Assembly: GCA_973895155.1 (NCBI GenBank)
Contig: OZ316898.1
Location: forward strand, 744,001-808,000
Length of the DNA: 64,000 nucleotides
Direction of reading: 5' to 3'
DNA from: Marsupella aquatica
Taxonomy: Eukaryota; Marchantiophyta
Below the pieces are notes generated by a model. It saw nothing but the letters and a program-made list of their open reading frames with translations, was not told the origin of the DNA and ran no database searches. Shown piece by piece: positions 10,787 through 21,500 of this stretch (the stretch's first letter is position 1; every line of letters starts with the position of its first letter). Made by a program: the position numbers and the translations under genes.

Positions 10787-12411
10787 AGGTAGATATGAAA
10801 GGTGACACTGAGTTTTCAAAGCGCCCGTATAATTTCATCAAGAGAACGAAGGTTAACCCAGATGAAAAAAGGAAGAAGCACTTGGAGTCTCAGGCAATAC
10901 TGAAAATCACAGAGGAGGAAATTGACTCCATCCAAAGAGAAGGTTGTTGTAAGTTGAAGTGTTGCCTCAACATGCCGAGAGAAGACCTACAGGCGATAAG
11001 GAGGGAATACCATGGGATGTCAAGCGACAACAAAACCAGTCACATTCTCACTCTTTTTGGCTGTAGGGAGAAGGAAGTGGTGACAAAAGGATATTTTGTT
11101 GTAAGAAGTAGACTTGTTTGCAAGGGTGCATTTATTAAAATGCATGGATTCAGCACTCCCAAGTATTATGATTACAAAAATCAATATGAAGCAGGTTGCA
11201 CGGTTGGATTCCACGGAAACAAGGGTTCACACAAGACACGGGGAAGCACCTTGCACGCTCGTGCTTTGTTGGAGTCCATTCTAACCCAAAACGGAGAACC
11301 CATGCCGCATCTTCCCTATGGAGGGTCTCATGGTATTGACACGGTTGAGTACAGACTTCCATCTTGTTTCACGAAGAAAGAGATTTTTGAGGAGGTATAC
11401 TCAAAAATGGAATTAGATGGCTACGTGAAGGTGAGTGAAAACACTATGTATAAACTCTGGAGTGAGTCCTTCATGAATTTTGACTTTCACAAGGGAAGTG
11501 CATTTGCAAAGTGTGCACTTTGCAGTGAGTTCAAAGATCAGTTGATGCGGGAGAAGAGAAAGAAAGAGCGTTTAGAGATTGAGGAAAGAAGAGCTCGCCA
11601 TCTTCGTGAGCAAATGTCTAGGAGATATGTTTACTATGCTCATAGGTTTCTTGCGAAGAAGGATCCTGAGAACTATCTTTGCATTATACATGACAAGATG
11701 GACCAAGCCAAGACATGGATCCCTAGGTTGGTCCCCACTCCTAAATCATTGTCTGGTAGTGGTCAACCGCTCCCCATTGCGCTCACTGGGATGTTGACCC
11801 ATAGAAGGGATCCCGGAGTGTATGCTCACTTCAGTTTCACTGGGCTTTGGCCGGGAGATGCAGACTTCACAGTGACATCATTGGCCAAGTGCCTTAGAGA
11901 TCTGGAGGATTACAAGGGGGAAAAATCTGGAGACCTCCTTGAAGGATTATATTGGGCTGCAACGAGGCCAATTTTTCAATCTCTTTTGGACTTTGAAGCA
12001 TTTCTCGCAAGTTACTTAGAACCCAAAAAAGTCTCAATTGCTAGATTTCAGGGAGCTGAAGATGACCAAGATCTTGGGTTATCAAATGTGGTGGATGACA
12101 ACTTTGGTGTTGATCCCAAGGCTACGTCTACCTCTTTCAAACCATTGCCAAGGCACCTGACCTTGCAAATGGATAATTTAGGGAAAGATAACAAAAACCA
12201 GTACGTGATGGCATTTTGCAGTGAGCTTGTTAGTAGAGGGGTTTTTGAAACAGTGCAGATGTCGTTTCTCATGGTTGGTCACACCCATGAGGATGTCGAT
12301 GCATTGTTTTTGAAAGTATCCAACCAAGTGAAGTACAAGGAGGTTTCTACCCTCTTGGGGTTGATGGCTGAGGTTTGGGAGTGTGAAAGCATTCATCCTG
12401 TCCCAGGTTGA
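10684..12411 (+). pseudogene. DUF7869-like protein, candidate transposase (main part)
   Basis: The 575-codon frame overlaps the end of the DUF8039-like ORF. It reads through a palindrome (IIDGRDHLEVD, residues 27-37), then has a Cys cluster CCKLKCC (88-94), a second Cys pair CALC (277-280), an Arg/Lys/Glu-rich helix (285-315), HDKMDQAKTWIPR (336-348), LQMDNLGKDNKNQYVMAFC (494-512) and VGHTHEDVDALF (531-542). The last two blocks are hallmarks of the DUF7869 family of plant and animal mobile-element proteins. Spaced Asp residues D337/D340 and D497 plus HEDVD look like an RNase H-fold DDE/D nuclease, but that is my inference. The frame ends at 12411 where a one-base shift moves it into the next ORF, so this copy is frameshifted or has an unseen tiny intron. 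Confidence 0.6.
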
Positions 12412-13430
12412 TCCAAGAGGTTGCAGCTTACAAAGAGTTTTTGAAAACTTTCAAGGTAAAAGACATAGAGGGCCACTCAAAACCAGTGGCATTTCTTTTC
12501 TCTATGAGAGATAATGTTCCAATATATCAATACAAAGCACATGTGAAACAACCTTGGTACCCTCCAACCGGAAGGTCTATTTGGAGAACTGATTCCAACA
12601 CCAATGCTCTCATTTTACCAGAAGGTCAACCGTTTGCAAAACCCATCTCCGGGGATGTACGAGGCAAGGTTGAAGAAATCATCCCATTCCTTAATCGTTA
12701 CATTGAGTTTTTGAAGGAGAGTTGTAAGGATGAGACCTCTACAACATATCGTGAGCGGTTTCCTTTGGTGAAATATTGGGAGATGGTGGTGCAAGTATTA
12801 TTTGGGGAGCTTACAATTGAAGGGGAGGCAGAAATATAGTTAGCATTGACATACGAGTTCTGGCCAAAAACCAACCACGAAACTGGTTACAAGGTTAATA
12901 GTACAGGAACCTCTGAACCATTGGGGGAGCCTAGTAGTAGTACACAAAATCCAGAAATGGTGGAGCTTCAGAATGAGTACCTGGAAGAGATGGAGGATCA
13001 AGCTGCAACATTTGTTGGCGCTCGACACGAGCAAGAACTTGCACGTTGGATTCCTCTGCAGGACATTCAAGAGGGTCACTTTATATTTCTCCGTCCAGAG
13101 GATGAATGGGAAAAGAAGAATGGGAAAGAACGTTTCTGGTTGGTGAGAGCTTTGGGTGTTGTGGACCAAACCATGAAGTTCCTTTGAACAGGAGATTTGC
13201 AATGCAATGAGAATTCTCCTACTAGTACACGGTATGCTCCTATGTTCCAAGTGCAATGGTGGAGGCCTAAACATGGTAAGCATGATGCACCGGATCATGT
13301 GTGATATTCACGTTGCCTTCAGACCACTAAGACTTGGGAGGTGGATCCTGGGTTTGACAGTGCCACTAAACGTTGGCAATTTGCTAATTCTGCTATGTAT
13401 GGATTCAAGTCACGCTCTAGAGAATAAAAT
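12408..13430 (+). pseudogene. DUF7869-like protein, C-terminal part, broken
   Basis: The frame picks up the upstream protein with LIQEVAAYKEFLKTF at 12408 and runs to a TAG at 12837-12839. It continues in the same frame to 13187 (KTNHETGYKVNST, then an acidic linker and GHFIFLRPEDEWEKK). After another stop and shift, about 13235-13430 reads MFQVQWWRPKHGKHD and, later, WEVDPGFDSATKRWQF. Such a tryptophan-rich end is common after DUF7869 domains. At least three lesions separate the pieces, so the gene is dead in this copy unless small introns explain some of them. Confidence 0.5.
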
Positions 13431-13536
13431 ATAATTGATAGAGGTTTGACCATTCCCAAGAATGTTTTGAAAACACTCAAAACTACATGGAAGGGATTGT
13501 TGAGTAAGTCAAATGTTTTTTAGTAGTCACTATGTC

Positions 13537-13668
13537 AAAGTGAGGGAGTCTATGTCAATTAGTTTGGAATTAGACATGTCAGAGTGAGGGAGTCTATGTC
13601 AATTAGTTTGGAATTAGACATGTTAGAGTGAGGGAGTCTATGTCAATTAGTTTGGAATCAGACATGTC
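13537..13668 (+). repeat. 44-bp tandem repeat, three units
   Basis: Units lie at 13537-13580, 13581-13624 and 13625-13668, each beginning (A/G)AGTGAGGGAGTCTATG and differing at only a few bases. They lie between the end of the rightward gene and the right terminus of the large transposon. Confidence 0.9.
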
Positions 13669-14321
13669 TTTAGTACTTACTGTTGGTTAGTACTAAGTAG
13701 TATATCTATTTAAGTAACTAATTATTATAATATTTTGGGATACTAGTTTGAATAGGTGGAGGTAATTGAACTTGGATACCTTTATAATTGCTTTAATTAA
13801 TTATTATATCAATACAGACTATATATTACATGAAGTCTTAATATCCATGATAGGATGTGACTGCCTCTTACTAGTAAACCTCAGTTTCAACTTGAGTTGC
13901 TTAGAATGTAACAAATTACTTGAATGTCTGAATGGATAGTAAGCCAGGTATCATTCAAATTTAATATATTAAATGCTCTCAATTAGTAACTAAGTAGAAG
14001 GTTAATTTAGCTAGCTAAGGGTAGAGATCATATTGAAGCTTTACTAGTTATATGGGTAGAGATCATATTGAAGCTTTACTAGACAGTTATATTCTATTAG
14101 TCAGATTGAATCAATGTAAGTAAGTTGAACTACTTCTTATCCAATATATTTTACATTATTATCACCCAAATGTTTTTCTTTAGAATCAAAATTAATATTT
14201 CATTTTCTCCTATGTACAATCTTGATCCCCCAAATGTACAACTCCCACTGCCCAAATGTACAATTCTTGTGCCCAGATATATATTTTTTGGTGCCTAAAT
14301 GTCCAAAGATCAAAGAATTTT
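13669..14321. other. AT-rich 3' arm of the large transposon
   Basis: No gene is visible. A 34-bp direct duplication (GGTAGAGATCATATTGAAGC) occurs at about 14020 and 14055. The last 120 bp hold three subterminal CCCAAATGTACAA-type words that mirror those at the left end and in the MITE at 29-347. Confidence 0.5.
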
Positions 14322-14348
14322 CCAGTTTTAATGAATAGACTGATTGAG

Positions 14349-14854
14349 GTGTTCTATATTCCACCATAAAATGTTCACTTAATCTTTCTCAACGCCTAGT
14401 TCCCTACGTTCCAGTGATGCAACTTGTGGTGATTGTATTGCACAGTCAATTGCCACTGGTAGGAGATTTGTTCCTTGATTGATGACAATTTTTGACCGGT
14501 TATTGGATCAATAGTGAACAACAATGATGTGGTCTAGTTTGACCAATACAATTTTCAATTTAGATTAAGTGCTTGATATCGGGCTTGATATATCTTGTAT
14601 TATTCAATGCCGATTACGTCTTAGAGTAGACTGCAATTGCTAGTCCATCTTGCTGCACCTGGATTCTTGTGCTCTAACTCCATAAAAAATCTTGTTGTTT
14701 TCCTATTGATGTTGATCATCAACAATATTTGCAATGATATATAGGTCTTCGGGTGGGGATGATGCAGTTATTATACACCCTATTGATGCAAGTTGTTTCT
14801 GCTAAGTTGCATCGCATTCCCAATCTCTGCCTCATTCCCTTCACATCATAGAAT
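14349..14854. other. Intergenic, nothing recognised
   Basis: AT-rich sequence outside the right terminus of the large transposon. I see no ORF, repeat or motif to report. Confidence 0.5.
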
Positions 14855-15760
14855 TTATTCCTTGCATATCCGCAAATCTGAAATGGCTCCCAAAGAAATA
14901 TTACGATGACACTTGTTGAGTTGTTCCAGTATCTTATTATATTGAAACCCAGAGTAACTCCTTTCAGAATGAAGCGTCTGAGCCAACCACCATTGGCCCC
15001 TTGTAAAGTCAGGTCTGCTGCATGTCATCCACAAGGTAACACACAAGAATTCTACCACTTCCACTCTCTGTTTACTCGTACATTGAGTTTTGAGGAACCC
15101 ACTAGCTGTCAGATTCTTATTGAAATCCTTGAACTCTTTGTCCGACGTACCGATGAAATTGGAAGTCAATCTTGATACTGCCTCCCTTCTTCAAGGAGAA
15201 TGCCTCTGCCACCAAATGTGGGTGATTGTTCTTTCCGGATCCCAGCTCCCCACAAAAAATTGATCATCTCCCGCTCACCAATATCCTCTTCTAACCAGGG
15301 TAGTCTAGCAAAATTGGCCAGACCAGTCTCCTACATAAAATATGGATGCTTGTTCATCTGCAAAACTACAATTGCTTCTAAATTCTCCTTTGACCTTAAC
15401 AGTTTCAATCAAACATTCTCTTGAACTGAGTTTCTCCATTTGTTCCAGTTGCAGTGCTAGAGGGTCAAAGTCCCAAGATTGTCTTCAAATTTGGGTCCAT
15501 CATCATACACTTCCTAGCTACTTCCTCGATCAGGACCAGGTTTGGCTTGCTTTGGTGTCCTTTTGTGACCTCAAGAGCCTTGTCCATGTCCTCCTTCCAT
15601 TGAATCTCATCCCTTCTTCTTTGGTGGCTCTACTCCCAATGCATTATCAGCTATTTGTTTCTTTGATTGAGCCTCAATGTCTGCTTTCCGTTTGGCAAGA
15701 GCCTTTTGAGTTGTAACTGTTCTCATTGGACGATCCAAATCTTCTCCGTCTAATACCTTC
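14855..15760 (-). pseudogene. Decayed minus-strand coding remnant
   Basis: Minus-strand translation gives coding-like stretches broken by stops. Near 15610-15750 is a basic segment (KALAKRKADIEAQSKKQIAD, then PPKKKG). Near 15340-15430 is one rich in charged residues with FADEQASIFYVGDWSGQFC. At 14855-15169 is a 104-aa frame with CSRPDFTRGQWWLAQTL. I recognise no family. The pieces are on one strand and in order, so a single decayed gene or transposon fragment is likely. Confidence 0.35.
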
Positions 15761-16139
15761 TTGTTTCAAATATACACACTACAATATACGTAAAAACTTT
15801 AATGATTTTTCTCTTTGTATTTTTGAGTGCATTGATTTTCCATACAACCCCTCAATTCTGTGGAGGAGGGCGTTTTGTGAAGCACCATAAATGTAGGAAA
15901 GGTAAAACCCAGCTATAGTGTTACCATATAAACCACCAAAATAAAATGTTTCAATGAGTTTTGTGCCCCCAATGCATTGCCATTTCATTAGACTAAGTTT
16001 TATAGTTTTTTCTTCTAAACTAAGTTTCTCTAGATTTGTTTTTGGCAAGGAATACTGCAAATTCAAATGACGACCACTTTTTAAAAAGGCACAGCCCTTT
16101 ATCATAGTTCTTGATAGCCCTGCCCATGCATTGCACAAA
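15761..16139. other. Intergenic, no supported gene
   Basis: A minus-strand 119-codon frame spans this interval, but it has no domain and no neighbouring exon in phase, so I leave it uncalled. Confidence 0.4.
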
Positions 16140-16525
16140 AGATGTTGAGGTGAGGAAAAGATGTTGAAGAGAGAAAGTTGTTGAGGTGACGAAAAAATGT
16201 CAAGGTGAAAAAATGATAATTATTAAGGTGAGGAAATTGTGTCAATGAGAGAAAAATATGTCAAGGAGAAAAATACGTGAAAATGAGAAAATGATGTTGA
16301 GTAAAAGATGTCAAGGAGAGTAAGAGAAAAGATATCAAGGTGAGAAATTGATGTTGAAGAGAGAAAAGGTGTAAAGGAGAGGAAAGATGTTGAGGGAAGA
16401 AAACCATGTCAATGTGAGAAAATGACATTGAGGTGAGGAAAAGATGTCAAGGAGAGAAAAAATATCGAAATGAGAAAAAATGTTGAGGAGATAAAACGAT
16501 GTCGAGATGAGAAAAATATGTAAGG
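16140..16525 (+). repeat. Degenerate purine-rich minisatellite, about 18-25 bp period
   Basis: Roughly 18-20 irregular units of the form GATGTTGAGGTGAGGAAAA, varying in length and sequence (GATGTCAAGGAGAGAAAA and similar). The plus strand is nearly free of C. An internal minus-strand ORF is only a by-product of the repeat. Confidence 0.85.
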
Positions 16526-16559
16526 CAAATAAAACTCTCAAGTCAAGGCAAAGCATGTC

Positions 16560-17040
16560 TCAAGGCACTATTGTGAAAGTGATGTTGTGGAGGAGGGCAA
16601 GAGCATAGGAGGGAGAGCAATAGGGGCCAGTGGCCAGGGTGTCACGGGGTCAAGTGTGGTCGCCCTTTGCTAAATGGAGGGAGAGAATTCCCTTTTTGCT
16701 TCTTTTCTCCTCTCTTCTTCTGTGCCCTCCCTTTCTCTCCTTCCAGTCTCCCTACCTGACTCTTTGGCTCAGTCCCTCCCCCTTCCAACATGATTGAGAA
16801 ACAGAAGAAGAAAAAACATGGAGTAAAAGATCAAATTAATGATCTCTCAGAAAAATGAGAATTACTCTTCTCTCTAGAGAAGACAAACAAAAATATCTTG
16901 GATGCTGGAGCTCACCAACTTAACCAAGGTAACTATATACAAGAAACTGTGGTAGAATAACATTAATGTGACAAGTATTTGATAAGAAACTTATTATTAC
17001 TATTGTGCCAAATGCACATCCCCTTCCTCTGGCACATTCC
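16560..17040. other. Intergenic with a pyrimidine-rich tract
   Basis: There is a CT-rich stretch at about 16690-16790 (TTCTTTTCTCCTCTCTTCTTC and similar). No gene is recognised. Confidence 0.4.
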
Positions 17041-17472
17041 CTAAAATGACAGGTATATTGTAATATTTTTAGTGTCAGTGTACTGAAGAGCTCTTAGACA
17101 AAGTAATTTTCTTGAGGGTACTTGGTACAAAATTGTTGGCAAGGATAGGAACTTTTCTTTGATTAATACTCCTTCCACGCGGTCACAAGAATTGGTTCTC
17201 GACTTAGTCCTAGTCGCAAGGTTCAGATCTTTCATACGAGCTTCAGCAGAAACAAACATCGACTTGCCAATAGTTGGTCTGCTACCGCTGGCTACATTCC
17301 TCTCGGTTGCCAAACTAGAGTCCCCTGTTTCTTGTAGGTTGGTAGTGGACGATACCCGCATTCTTCTCCCAACAGAACGATGCATGTGCATGTACCGGCC
17401 TTTCAATGAGTAATCGCCTTCCATGTTGCATTCGTCAGAATTTCTCATTTTCACATGACGTACTCTTTTCAT
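17041..17472 (-). CDS. Hypothetical basic 143-aa ORF
   Basis: A minus-strand frame with ATG at 17472 encodes a Ser/Arg/Thr-rich protein with no recognised domain, signal peptide or membrane segment. It could be a single-exon gene, an exon, or chance. The next gene on the same strand is the receptor kinase ending at 18524, so a separate gene would lie downstream of it. Support is composition and length only. Confidence 0.25.
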   Translation of the reverse strand: MKRVRHVKMRNSDECNMEGDYSLKGRYMHMHRSVGRRMRVSSTTNLQETGDSSLATERNVASGSRPTIGKSMFVSAEARMKDLNLATRTKSRTNSCDRVEGVLIKEKFLSLPTILYQVPSRKLLCLRALQYTDTKNITIYLSF

Positions 17473-18523
17473 CGTCCGCGTTTATACATATATGACTTAT
17501 CATGTTTTATTTGATTTTAGATTCGGACTGGTCAAGCACTACAGTAGCTAGGGAGAATTGGAGGAGACGGCAATCGGTTTCACTTATAATAAAATGATTG
17601 AACAGGCCATTTCAGTGGCCAACTCATCTTCGCCCAATAAGTCACTAACAGCGAAAGTATTCAATGGTCGTACCCCGCTTCACGTTCTTCTCAAGGACTC
17701 TCCTACATTTTTTCCAATTGCGGGAGTTGCAGTTCGATTAGGATGAAAACTGTGATGTGTGCGGTTTGTACTGTATTCTCGGTCAAGAAACATAGCACGG
17801 ACATTCATAGGTGAAGGTACAAGATGGAACACATGCAACACATGCACGTGACAAACTTCCAGACAAGGACAAATCGAAACAGTGAACAATGCCTCATTCA
17901 ACACAAATAATTGAAGTTGAAGACTCACTCGATAATGTACAGAAGCGCAACCCTTACGCTTGCGGACCCTTCTATGGTTCTACCAGCACCTCCTGTGTTG
18001 GAGTTACTGTTAGAAACAAATTCCATCTATCACTGGGACAGACCGCACTTATTGTACGGGACCAGTGTTATAGCCTGTAGCTGAGTAATAACTATGTAAT
18101 TCTGACTTCCAATTATTTAAACATTGATCTGATCAGCACAACTCATGATAATTAAGAATGATTCGAGGCTTCTGTCCAGACGACGATCCTAAGTTGGTAT
18201 GGATCTGCGCAACCGAGAGAAACGAACATGTTGATTAGTGAGTGAAGAACGAGACAAAACTTCCCAAAGGCCAGCAGAGCAGGTATGAAGGAATTAAATG
18301 AGCGGAAGGAAGCTCGAAGTTCTCACCTTTATAGTTCAGATTGTTCTGTAATTGATAGATCGAGGGCATATGATTGTAGAAGTGATCAGAAGCGTTGCCC
18401 TAGAACTCCTCGCGACAGTGATCTCCTGAATCCCTTGAATCCTTGCTACCTTCTTCCACTATATATGTGACTGACCAGTTTTTCAGAGCTAAGAGTGGGT
18501 GCTCTGCGGTGCGAGTCAATGCC
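17473..18523. other. 3' flank of the receptor kinase gene
   Basis: This holds the presumed 3' untranslated region of the receptor kinase and spacer. I see no ORF with support and no repeat. Confidence 0.4.
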
Positions 18524-21500
18524 CTAAGATTTGTCCACACTTGAGAAAATGGGAGGGTCCTCAATGAGTTTACACTCGCTAGCCTGCGAAATCAGGCTCC
18601 GAGAATCGAGATGTTTTCTTGGGGAGGCTTCCAAAAGAATCGGGACCACATCGCGCATGGAAGGGCGGTTGGAAGGTAAGAAACTGGTGCACAGAAGACC
18701 TACTTTGAGCACAAGCATCATGCTCTCCTGCGCCGAGGCCCTTATCTGCGGGTCCAAAATTCCCACAGCTCCAGCTTTGGTCTCGATCTTCTTGGAGACC
18801 CACTTGACGATATCCTGATCTCCAAACTCAGGCTCGATCGGCTTCTTCCCAGTCACCAGCTCCAATAGAACGACCCCAAAGCTGTAGATGTCAGCCTTCT
18901 CCGACACTTTCAAAGTGTAGCCATATTCTGGGGCAATGTAGCCGTAAGATCCAGCAACAGCGGACATGGATTTCTCCACGAAGGGCTTCGCTAGGCCGAA
19001 GTCACCCAGATGGGCCTCGAAGTCGAGATCCAATAGAATATTATTCGACTTCACATCTCGGTGAACAATGGGAGGCATGCAATCATGGTGCAAGTACGCC
19101 AGACCCTCAGCAGCTCCCATTGCGATTTTGTAGCGAGTGTCCCAGCCCAATACGGAAGCGCATTTACTGTTGTGGATGTAGTCTCCGAGAGAACCATTCT
19201 GCATGTATTCGTAGACGAGGACGTTGGACTCATAATTCCAACAACAACAGAGAAGTTTCACAATATTCCGATGCCTGATTTTCCCAAGAGTGTCGACCTC
19301 CGCAACGAAACCGTTGTCGAATCGAGCCTCAAGTTTTTTCACGGCTACCGACTGCCCATTGCTCAAGTCCACCTTGTAGACCTTTCCGGACCCACCACTG
19401 CCTATCAAACAATCCTCGTGCAACTTTTCCATCACCTCCTCCTGAAGAAAGTTTACCTTCTGGAACGACCTCAGGCTCCAAGTTAAGTCTTGATGATTTC
19501 GCCGATTCTTCCAGTAGTACAGTCTAACATAGTACCGTCTCCAGAGACAGCAAGCTCCCGCGAAGAGGATCACTGCGACAGCAGTGAACGAAGCTCCAAT
19601 AGCCCACGCCAAGGAGGCGTTGTTAGATTTAGGATTGCTAGTGCTTGTCACTGGAACACTACAAAGACTTCCGTCGTTGTTGCACAAATTTAAACCAGGG
19701 TTGCCTATAAAGCTAGAGGGGAGCAAACTGAGGTTGAACGGAGGAGGCAGCGGGCCTGTGAGGTTGTTGTACGAAAAATTATATTCCGTGAGCTGGAGTT
19801 TCCCAAGCTGAGGAGGGAGGGCTCCGGAAAGGTCATTATAAGAGAGATCGAGAGTATTGAGGGACGGCAAGTCACCGAGTTGCCAAGGAATCTCACCGCC
19901 GAAGTGGTTGTTGGACAGGTTCAGCTTATCCAATCTGAGGCACTCGGTAATTTCGACGGGAATCGACCCATTAAACGAGTTCAGTCCTAGATCTAGAGTA
20001 GACAACCATTGCAGCCTCCCGAGCTCTGTGGGAAGGTTCCCTTCCAGACCGTTCGATGATGCCCAAAGCTCTGTCAGGTTAGGAATGTTCCCAATCACAG
20101 AAGGTATCAACCCGGAGAACTGATTCCCTTCGAGATGCAGCGCTTCCAGTGCCAATGCGCTGCCAATGCTCGACCCGATACTCCCACTGAGAAGATTGTT
20201 GGAAAGAGACAAGTACACCAACCCCGGAGAACCCCATAAGCCGTCAGGAAGGGGGCCGGTGAATCGGTTGTTTTCCAGACGCAACTTCTGAAGGGTGGTG
20301 CAACTTCCAAGGCCGATGGGGATCGGGCCAGACAAATGGTTCTGCAGAACGAACATCCACAATGAAGTTAACATCACAAGCATGGCGAGGTACACGAACA
20401 CGAGAAGAAGGCAAATGTTTCTCGTCCCTGCACACGTAGGCACTCCACGACGGGAATACAGTCGGGGATGGAAGACAGATCTCCACAGGGTACTTGAAAG
20501 ACGGGTAGCGGGAACCAATTAAGAAATGGAGAAACTTCAAAAGAGCCAACTTGAAATCTACGGCATGGTAAGACTTGAAAAAAAGCCAGAAAGTGTGCAG
20601 TATTATGGCAAAACAGCAGGATGAGTGGAATACAACCCCTACTAGCCCGTGTGGAGAACAGCGCTTCAACAATTTCACGAATAGAATGCAAACAAGAAAA
20701 AGCCGGCAGTGAGACAGCGAGAACGTAGGACGATGTGTGAGGAAAATCCAAATCAGAGAGTTTGTAGTGTTTACCTCAAAGAGATTCAGAAAAGTGAGAT
20801 TTCCTTTGTCGCAGAGACCGAGAGGTATCGGCCCATCTAGTTGATTCGTTGAGAGATCGAGATTTTCTAAAACCGTAAACTTTCCCAGGTTCTGAGGAAC
20901 TTGACCCGTGAGACGATTGCTGAATAATTTGAAGCAAGAAAGGTTAGGAAGATCACCGAAAGCCTGAGGAATGCTCCCGGTGAGGCCGTTTGTGAATGCC
21001 TGAAAGAGAGACAAACTATGAATGAAGGAAAGCCCCTCAGGGATAGGTCCATCCAGTTGATTGAGGGACACATCGAACAATACCAGGGAAGTGAGGTTCC
21101 CGGCAGAAGAGGGGATTTGCCCGGTCAGATTATTTTGCCAGAGTAGAAAGTCTTGAAGCTCTGGGAAGTACATGAGTTGGTCTGGTATGGTACCTGTGAG
21201 AGCGTTCCGACTCAAGTCTAGGGATTGTAAACGTTTCAGCTCACCCAGCTCAGGCGGAATCGATCCCTGGAGATCGTTTCCGGTGAGGTACAGTCTTGTG
21301 AGATTGGTATTCCGCAAAGAAGGTGGGATCTGACCGGTCAGTTGACACCACGTCAGGGTTAGAGTTTCCAGATGAGTGAGATTTCCCAACTGTGGAGGAA
21401 TGCTGTCACTGAAACTGTTAGCGTCCAGCACTAATTCCACGAGGCTGCTAAGATTTCCCAATTCTGGAGGCAGGGGCCCCTCGAGGAGGTTCGCTGAAAG

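Larger units (their letters stand above)
8673..10790 (+). repeat. Palindromic repeat family, right set (6 copies, polarity follows the rightward gene)
   Basis: Sites lie at 8673-8693, 9406-9426, 9562-9582, 9628-9648, 9736-9756 and 10771-10790. The best copy (9736-9756) has arms ACCTCGAGA and TCTCGAGGT around TCA. On the plus strand all six have centre TCA or TCG, opposite to the left set but the same relative to the sense strand of the local gene. The last four lie in or beside the open frames of the rightward gene and read as (P/G)(R/Q)D(H/R)LE(V/L). The copies at 9628 and 9736 end in GAG-GTA, a possible splice donor. Confidence 0.85.
1063..14344. mobile_element. Large (about 13.3 kb) TIR-bounded DNA transposon, superfamily not recognised
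   Basis: The left end reads ATCACC followed by CTATTCATTAAAACTGGAA (1063-1087). The right end is its inverted match (TTTTCCAGTTTTAATGAATAG then ACTGAT, ending 14344), so about 25 bp pair with a few mismatches. TGAG occurs directly outside both ends (1059-1062 and 14345-14348), a candidate 4-bp target duplication. Both ends have subterminal CCCAAATGTACAA-like words (1120-1225, 14225-14300). Inside are two divergent gene sets, a family of 21-bp palindromes found nowhere else in the window, a 44-bp tandem repeat and a nested 638-bp MITE. The termini are not CACTA, so despite its DUF8039-like domain this is not a standard En/Spm element. The genes carry stops and frameshifts, so this copy is probably dead. 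Confidence 0.65.

Noticed and set aside
1427-10790. The regularly recurring palindromes as a CRISPR array
   Set aside because: Spacing is irregular (50 bp to 3 kb), the intervals are gene sequence, orientation flips midway and no cas genes are present.
1063-14344. Calling the large element a CACTA (En/Spm) transposon because of the DUF8039-like repeats
   Set aside because: The ends do not begin with CACTA, the candidate duplication is 4 bp rather than 2-3 bp, and no TNP2-type transposase is seen.
1059-14348. Treating TGAG as a proven target duplication
   Set aside because: A 4-base match has about a 1 in 256 chance of arising randomly, and the small relative at 29-347 does not give a clean duplication. 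I report it only as a candidate.
15779-16556. Minus-strand ORFs in and beside the minisatellite
   Set aside because: The 16335-16556 frame is the repeat itself (Phe/Leu/Ser runs). The 15779-16138 frame has no motif or support.
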